Assembly (NCBI GenBank): GCA_027492795.1
Contig: JAPUEB010000011.1
Location: forward strand, 1 to 64,000
Length of the DNA: 64,000 nucleotides
DNA from: Chryseobacterium sp.
GTDB lineage: Bacteria > Bacteroidota > Bacteroidia > Flavobacteriales > Weeksellaceae
Reading direction: 5' to 3'
Shown here piece by piece: positions 59,639 to 64,000 of this stretch. The first letter of the stretch is position 1. Every line of letters begins with the position of its first letter. The notes beneath the pieces were generated by a model that was not told the DNA's origin, made no database searches, and saw only the letters and a list, made by a program, of their open reading frames with translations. The translations under genes and the position numbers were made by a program.

Positions 59639-60358
59639 TTACTCAAAAGTTTTTTTAGAATCTTCCACCAATTTTTCCAGTTCAGCTAGTTCATTTGGCG
59701 TTAAATCCCTCCATTTTCCAACCGGTAAATCAAGGTGGATATTCATAATTCGGATGCGCTTCAGTTTCTTTACTTCGTAACCGAGATATTCGCACATTCT
59801 GCGTATTTGTCGGTTCAAACCTTGTGTAAGGACAATTCTGAAGGTCATTGTGTCCAATTTTTCAACCTCGCATTTTTTGGTAACGGTGTCTAAAATTGGC
59901 ACACCGCTTCGCATTTTTTCGATGAATTTTGGCGTAATTGGCTTATCGACGCGAACGATATATTCCTTACCGTGATTGTTTCTGGAGCGGAGAATTTTAT
60001 TGACAATATCGCCGTCAGAAGTTAGTAAAATCAATCCTTCACTCGGTTTATCGAGCCTTCCTATTGGGAAAATTCTTTTTGGGTGATCGATGTAGTCTAC
60101 AATATTGTTTTTCTCGCGTTTGGTATCGGTAGTACAAACGATTCCTACAGGTTTATTAAAGGCGATATAAACGTGTGTTTCTTCTGTTTTTTTAATATTT
60201 TTTCCATCCACAAAAATTTCGTCTTCACCGGAAACCTTCGTTCCCATTTCGGGAATTTTACCGTTGATAGTGATTCTTCCTTCCTCCAAAAGTTTGTCGG
60301 CTGCGCGTCTGGAGCAATAACCGACTTCGGAAAGATATTTATTGATGCGTGTCTCCAA
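59639..60358 (-). CDS. Pseudouridine synthase, RluF/RluB/RsuA family
   Basis: 239 residues from the TTG at 60358 ([20 protein letters not shown] when read as Met). The open frame runs further upstream but through a heptanucleotide microsatellite. An S4 RNA-binding domain (about 1-60) is followed by the catalytic domain with the [18 protein letters not shown] motif (Asp about 101) and [20 protein letters not shown]. It isomerises uridine in large-subunit rRNA or tRNA; RluF-type (23S U2604) is likely. It lies just downstream of truB, overlapping its end in the open frame. Confidence 0.85.
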   Translation of the reverse strand: METRINKYLSEVGYCSRRAADKLLEEGRITINGKIPEMGTKVSGEDEIFVDGKNIKKTEETHVYIAFNKPVGIVCTTDTKREKNNIVDYIDHPKRIFPIGRLDKPSEGLILLTSDGDIVNKILRSRNNHGKEYIVRVDKPITPKFIEKMRSGVPILDTVTKKCEVEKLDTMTFRIVLTQGLNRQIRRMCEYLGYEVKKLKRIRIMNIHLDLPVGKWRDLTPNELAELEKLVEDSKKTFE

Positions 60359-60375
60359 TTTAATAAATGATGAAT

Positions 60376-60417
60376 GATAAGTGATAAGTGATAAGTGATA
60401 AGTGATAAGTGATAAAT
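60376..60417. repeat. Heptanucleotide microsatellite (GATAAGT) before rluF
   Basis: Five perfect units of GATAAGT and one GATAAAT, 18 bases before the rluF start. If it were translated it would give a repeated THYHLSLI pattern, so the gene may start after it. Confidence 0.85.
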
Positions 60418-60428
60418 GATTAATTTCC

Positions 60429-61127
60429 TTAAATTTCAGAAAATCTAAACTCGTTTTGCAAATATTTTTCGGAAGCATTTTCGACAGAATATTCCCCGAT
60501 TTTTGTTCTTCTTAAATTGGTTAAATATGCGCCAACTCCCAATTCCTGACCAATATCGTGAGCCAAACTGCGGATGTAAGTTCCTTTTGAACAACCAACG
60601 GTAAAACGTACAAAAGGCAATTCAACTTCAACATCTTTGATGTGGTGAATCGTGGTTTTTCGCGATTTCATTTCTACCTCTTCGCCTTTTCTTGCCAAAT
60701 CATACGCTCTGTTTCCATCGATTTTTATGGCTGAAAAAATGGGTGGTTTTTGGTCGATTTCACCTACAAATTTTTCTAAAACTTCTTGAATAAAATCTTC
60801 TTTGATGTGTGAAAAGTCCTGATGAAGGATTTCGGGTTTTTCGGTGTCGTAGGATTCGGTTTGCACGCCGATTTTTATTTCGGTGAAATATTCTTTTGGA
60901 GCATCTTGAATTTCTGGAATTTTTTTGGTGAATTTTCCGGTACAAACGATCAAAAGCCCTGTTGCACGAGGATCGAGCGTTCCTGCATGACCAATTTTAA
61001 ACTTTTTGGGGAGATTAAATTCTCTTTTCAGCTTATATTTCAGTTTGTTTACTGCCTGAAAACTGGTCCAATCCAAAGGTTTGTCCAAGAGTATGATTTG
61101 TCCTTCAAGAAAATTTTCAGCAGTCAT
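60429..61127 (-). CDS. truB: tRNA pseudouridine 55 synthase
   Basis: 232 residues from the ATG at 61127 ([20 protein letters not shown]); a longer frame to 61151 overlaps the toxin gene. The catalytic motif is [20 protein letters not shown] (Asp about 52), then the [20 protein letters not shown] segment (about 185). It makes pseudouridine 55 in the T-loop of tRNA. Its start overlaps the stop of the PIN-toxin gene by one base, so this operon runs ftsX, DUF3098, uppP, toxin-antitoxin, truB, rluF. Confidence 0.94.
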   Translation of the reverse strand: MTAENFLEGQIILLDKPLDWTSFQAVNKLKYKLKREFNLPKKFKIGHAGTLDPRATGLLIVCTGKFTKKIPEIQDAPKEYFTEIKIGVQTESYDTEKPEILHQDFSHIKEDFIQEVLEKFVGEIDQKPPIFSAIKIDGNRAYDLARKGEEVEMKSRKTTIHHIKDVEVELPFVRFTVGCSKGTYIRSLAHDIGQELGVGAYLTNLRRTKIGEYSVENASEKYLQNEFRFSEI

Positions 61128-61547
61128 TATTGAATGAAGTTTATTTCCCAAAATTTTTTTGGAGTTACAATTTTTGTATTCTTATAGTTCGAAAAGGTGA
61201 AATCGTTTGTATTTCCCGTAATGATAAAATCTGCATCCGCTTCATCCGCCAACTCAATGATTTTATTATCATCTTTGTCGGAGAGAATATTGATTTTCTT
61301 TTTAGGCTCAAAATGACTTGCTCGAGCTAAAATTTCAACGATAAGATTTTCTGCACGTATAAAGAAATCAGGAAATTTTGAGAACTTTTCCCTTTGAAGA
61401 ACTTCGAAATATTCAGCAAGTAAATTCATCCGAAATACAAATTTGAAATCTGTTATTGAGAAAAACTTCTTCAACAATTAAGAAGGGAAAACTTCGCTGT
61501 ATTAAAGAAGAAACCAAGACATTGGTATCAAGAATTATTTTTGGCAT
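61127..61547 (-). pseudogene. PIN-domain toxin (COG1569 type), frameshifted
   Basis: From the ATG at 61547 the frame reads MPKIILDTNVLVSSLIQRSF and ends at DEFTC-stop. The other frame continues LLAEYFEVLQREKFSKFPDF and carries the acidic residues of the PIN site (ILSDKDDNKIIELADEADAD, FIITGNTNDF). One T too many on the coding strand (AAA at 61422-61424 on the plus strand) separates them; removing it gives CISDELLAEYFEVLQ. The joined product of about 139 residues is a typical VapC-like nuclease. The antitoxin precedes it with an overlap of 20 bases. Confidence 0.75.
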
Positions 61548-61758
61548 TTTTTCTTACTGCTTTTACTTCATCAGTAATTTCGTCCATCGACATTTTCGAA
61601 AGACCAAGTTTCTCAGCCAATTCAACCGTCTTCATTAGGTTCTGTCGTGAAATTTCTCTGCTGATGATATCCAACAAATCCGAAAAACTAAGGTTGCTGT
61701 TCTTCAAACCAAATTTATTAAATTCTAACTCGGATATTGAAACATTGAGTGTTTTCAT
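61528..61758 (-). CDS. Antitoxin of the PIN-toxin pair
   Basis: 76 residues, MKTLNVSISELEFNKFGLKN to VRKNAKNNS. Its size, charged helical composition and position 5' of the PIN gene (20-base overlap) identify it as the antitoxin; residues ~20-60 (SFSDLLDIISREISRQNLMK) look like a ribbon-helix-helix or Phd-like DNA-binding and dimer region. It would bind and silence the PIN nuclease and repress the pair. It sits between uppP and truB, two genes normally adjacent in flavobacteria, so the pair is probably an insertion. It is intact although the toxin is not. Confidence 0.78.
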   Translation of the reverse strand: MKTLNVSISELEFNKFGLKNSNLSFSDLLDIISREISRQNLMKTVELAEKLGLSKMSMDEITDEVKAVRKNAKNNS

Positions 61759-61785
61759 CTAAAACAATTTTATCAAATATAAAAA

Positions 61786-62601
61786 TTATTTATTAAACAT
61801 CGTAAAGTAAGCCAACAGAACTATTCCTACCACAATTCTGTACCAACCCCAAGGTTTGAAGCCATATTTCGTAAGAACTCCGATGAAAAATTTAATCGCA
61901 ATTACAGCAACTATAAATGCCACGACATTTCCCACCAAAAAAAGCATCAAATTATTTCCCTGCATCAACATTTCGTAGCCTTTCTGCTGCAAACCATTGT
62001 GGTTCCAGTCCTTCAGAAAAATGGAATAAACCGTTACCGCCAACATCGTAGGAACCGCCAAAAAAAATGAAAATTCTGCGGCTGCTTTTCTAGTCAATTT
62101 TTGCTGCATTCCACCGATAATCGATGCTGCACTTCGGCTCGTTCCGGGCATCATTGCAAGACATTGCCAAAAACCTATGATAATGGCGCTTTTGTAGGAA
62201 ATATCTTTTTCATCATCAATCGTATGGATTTTAAAAATTTTATCGATGAACAGGAGCACTACCCCACCCAAAATCAAAACTATTGCGATGGGAACAGGAT
62301 CGCCGAGAACGGCCTCTATTTTGTCATCAAAAAGTTTCCCTAAAACCAAGGCTGGAACTACTGCAACAGCCAATTTTAGGTAGAAATTAATATTTTTAAA
62401 ATCGAAAAACTTCTTCCAATACAGAAATACTACCGCCAGAATTGCTCCAAACTGTATGGAGACCTGAAACATTTTCACAAATTCGTCCTCCTGAATTCCG
62501 AATATCGAACTGGTAAAAATCATATGTGCTGTGGAAGAAACCGGCAAATATTCCGTTAAACCTTCTACAATCGCGATGATGATTGCTTTTATTAAATCCA
62601 T
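61786..62601 (-). CDS. uppP: Undecaprenyl-diphosphatase
   Basis: 271 residues with about seven or eight membrane helices. The catalytic motifs are AIVEGLTEYLPVSSTAHMIF (about 10-29) and MMPGTSRSAASIIGGM (about 152-167). It recycles undecaprenyl pyrophosphate to the phosphate carrier for peptidoglycan synthesis and gives bacitracin resistance when overproduced. It lies 105 bases downstream of the DUF3098 gene, which ends in a terminator-like hairpin at 62647-62684, so it may have an additional promoter. Confidence 0.95.
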   Translation of the reverse strand: MDLIKAIIIAIVEGLTEYLPVSSTAHMIFTSSIFGIQEDEFVKMFQVSIQFGAILAVVFLYWKKFFDFKNINFYLKLAVAVVPALVLGKLFDDKIEAVLGDPVPIAIVLILGGVVLLFIDKIFKIHTIDDEKDISYKSAIIIGFWQCLAMMPGTSRSAASIIGGMQQKLTRKAAAEFSFFLAVPTMLAVTVYSIFLKDWNHNGLQQKGYEMLMQGNNLMLFLVGNVVAFIVAVIAIKFFIGVLTKYGFKPWGWYRIVVGIVLLAYFTMFNK

Positions 62602-62646
62602 CTCCTTTATAAATGATGAGTGATAACTGATAAATGATATAAAAAA

Positions 62647-62684
62647 ACTTTGTCAAAGTTCTAAAAGATGAAACTTATGACAAA
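62647..62684 (-). terminator. Hairpin after the DUF3098 gene
   Basis: CTTTGTCA and TGACAAAG form an 8-bp stem, extended by AAGTT/AACTT pairs, and a T-run follows on the minus strand. It lies between the DUF3098 stop and the uppP start and may attenuate read-through. Confidence 0.6.
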
Positions 62685-62706
62685 GCATTTAATTTAAAAA
62701 TCTAAA

Positions 62707-63009
62707 CTATTTATTTCTTTTCAAAATGGCATAAACTTCCACTGCAAAACCTGCAATTACTAAAAAGGGAGCCAGCCTGATCCTGCGAAAGGAGAAGATA
62801 TCGTCGTTCCAAGAATTAGGATCAAATTTGCCATCAACGGTATTAGCATCTGAACCCAACATCAGCACAAAACCCACAACTATCATTGCCAAACCAATCA
62901 TCATCCATTTATAGTTCTCTTTTCCGAAATAAAAGTCTTTCTTTCCTTCATTTGCAATCTCCGATTTCCCGAAGCTATCTGCGTTGAATTTATCTGTTTT
63001 TTTTGCCAT
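62707..63009 (-). CDS. DUF3098 domain membrane protein
   Basis: 100 residues. Two membrane helices (about 35-52 and 80-96) follow a charged N-terminus; WMMIGLAMIVVGFVLMLGSD and FSFRRIRLAPFLVIAGFAVE are the typical DUF3098 text. Its role is not known, but in flavobacteria it regularly follows ftsX and precedes uppP, suggesting cell-envelope work. The gap to ftsX is two bases, so the pair is coupled. Confidence 0.9.
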   Translation of the reverse strand: MAKKTDKFNADSFGKSEIANEGKKDFYFGKENYKWMMIGLAMIVVGFVLMLGSDANTVDGKFDPNSWNDDIFSFRRIRLAPFLVIAGFAVEVYAILKRNK

Positions 63010-63011
63010 TT

Positions 63012-63908
63012 TTAGTTGTAATATAAGTCATCAATATTAGAGCGAAGAAACCTCCAAGTTGCAAAAATAGTGCTGATTACGGTGATGAGAATTCCCACTG
63101 CAAAAATAAGGATCATCAACCAAATGTATTGATAGGTATCTTGTACAAAAGGCGTTTGAATAGTTGTGGTAAAATAATACCAAACTCCAAACAATGCCAA
63201 CAAACCAAGAACAGAACCCAAAAAACCAAGAATTACAGCTTCCTTTATAAAGGGGGTCAAAATAAATCTTCTTCTCGCACCTACAAGCTGCATCGTTTTT
63301 ATGATGAATCTTTTTGAGAAAATTTTCAGCCTTATAGAATTGTTGATAAGCACGATTGCAAGCACTAAAAATAGCAATGAGAAACCAAGAATCCACTTCA
63401 AAATATTGTTCAGAGTTTCGTAAACTTTTTGCGATTCTGAATTGTTTTTAACTTCAACAATACCCGGGACAGAAGAAATCTGTTTGATGGCATCATTCAC
63501 CTTAGAGGGATCCACAAACTCCGGTTTTAGCGAAACTTCCACGGATGACGGGAAAATATGTGCATCAAACAATTTTTCGGCATCTACACCGAGGCTTTTT
63601 CTAGCTTCAACAGATGCTTGTTCGCGGCTTATGTAGGTTGCATTTTTTACAGCAGCCAAAGCTTTAATTTTTTCCACTGCCCCAGCTTCCTGTTTTGCAA
63701 GCTTCAGGGAATCTTTGGAATCATAATCCTGATCAAAATAAGCATTTACGACCAACTGCTCTTTAAGATAATCTGAATATTTTTGGGCATTAATCAAAAT
63801 TAGTCCTGAAAGACCCACCAAGAAAAGTACAAGTGCAATACTAATTACTACGGTAATATTGCTGGAACGGAGCCTCCTTCTATTAAAATCCTCTACTGTA
63901 TTTGCCAT
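63012..63908 (-). CDS. ftsX: Cell division permease FtsX
   Basis: 298 residues. The first membrane helix (about 19-39, ITVVISIALVLFLVGLSGLIL) is followed by an extracellular domain (about 45-160) and three more helices (about 165-190, 220-240, 265-285), as in FtsX. RLKIFSKRFIIKTMQLVGAR is the cytoplasmic loop of the family. With FtsE it forms an ABC-type complex that controls peptidoglycan hydrolases at the septum. FtsE is not in the window. Start at the ATG at 63908; a short AT-rich leader follows, with nothing else to the window end. Confidence 0.92.
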   Translation of the reverse strand: MANTVEDFNRRRLRSSNITVVISIALVLFLVGLSGLILINAQKYSDYLKEQLVVNAYFDQDYDSKDSLKLAKQEAGAVEKIKALAAVKNATYISREQASVEARKSLGVDAEKLFDAHIFPSSVEVSLKPEFVDPSKVNDAIKQISSVPGIVEVKNNSESQKVYETLNNILKWILGFSLLFLVLAIVLINNSIRLKIFSKRFIIKTMQLVGARRRFILTPFIKEAVILGFLGSVLGLLALFGVWYYFTTTIQTPFVQDTYQYIWLMILIFAVGILITVISTIFATWRFLRSNIDDLYYN

Positions 63909-64000
63909 TAAAACAAAATTTTCCGCTAAAATAGAAAAAAACTTCCGAAATTTGCCGAAAATAGACCGAAATGAGGTGTTAAAAAAAACTTAAAACCTAT

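Noticed and set aside
60359-60478. A longer start for the rluF-type protein
   Set aside because: The extension reads through the GATAAGT microsatellite and overlaps truB; the TTG at 60358 gives the family N-terminus.
1-64000. tRNA, rRNA, riboswitch or complete insertion sequence
   Set aside because: No T-loop GGTTCGAAT text, rRNA motifs, known riboswitch cores or transposase genes were recognised on reading both strands. A tRNAscan or Infernal run would be decisive.

Overview
The window looks like a chromosome segment from a low-GC member of the Bacteroidota, class Flavobacteriia, most like the Chryseobacterium/Kaistella (Weeksellaceae) group. The grounds are gliding ABC-transporter genes (gldF, gldG), several secreted proteins with C-terminal type IX secretion (T9SS) sorting domains, promoters of the Bacteroidota form (TTG, about 19 bases, TAnnTTTG), no Shine-Dalgarno pattern, and housekeeping genes with flavobacterial neighbours (ftsX-DUF3098-uppP-truB, udk-divIC-mutA, etfBA). 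No rRNA, tRNA, CRISPR array or intact insertion sequence was found.

Layout. 0-5 kb: remnant of a DUF4268 gene, gldG/gldF, hemJ, kbl. 5-12 kb: secreted M1 peptidase, dacB, priA. 12-19 kb: proline dehydrogenase, a UbiA prenyltransferase with a mevalonate-type GHMP kinase, an MFS carrier, a thiolase. 19-23 kb: an ECF sigma factor (frameshifted) with a membrane protein and outer-membrane proteins. 23-36 kb: nucleoside permease, bifunctional nuclease, etfBA, two T9SS cargo proteins, an M20 dipeptidase, an OmpA lipoprotein, a methyltransferase, GxxExxY, mutA, divIC and udk. 36-42 kb (+ strand): a large T9SS adhesin-like protein, a TolB/M28/PDZ peptidase and a Crp/Fnr regulator. 42-50 kb is the most accessory-looking part: an operon for a 1552-residue secreted protein plus two small exported proteins, a two-gene membrane operon, and a second Crp/Fnr regulator. 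50-64 kb: holA, HsdR_N protein, HAD phosphatase, DUF2945 (frameshifted), cupin, GNAT, ada, a possible transglutaminase-fold protein, rpsA, MerR, a helix-hairpin-helix protein, rluF-type synthase, truB, a toxin-antitoxin pair (toxin frameshifted), uppP, DUF3098 and ftsX.

The most interesting signal is a Crp/Fnr-type operator, CTAAC-N4-GTTAG or a close variant. It occurs in front of the giant-protein operon, the membrane-protein operon and the crp/fnr gene at 49.5 kb. In two of the three promoters its outer edge lies exactly 37 bases before the TAnnTTTG box, and in the third 36. This predicts a local, autoregulated activator circuit for a surface-protein system.

The intergenic DNA is also very rich in repeats: two 149-bp terminal-inverted-repeat elements differing at one base, a 143-bp tandem array, several families of palindromic dispersed repeats, and 7- or 8-bp microsatellites beside start or stop codons. 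Four genes (DUF4268, sigma factor, DUF2945, PIN toxin) are each broken by one base in a short single-base run. That may be real decay or an assembly problem and should be settled before those loci are interpreted.
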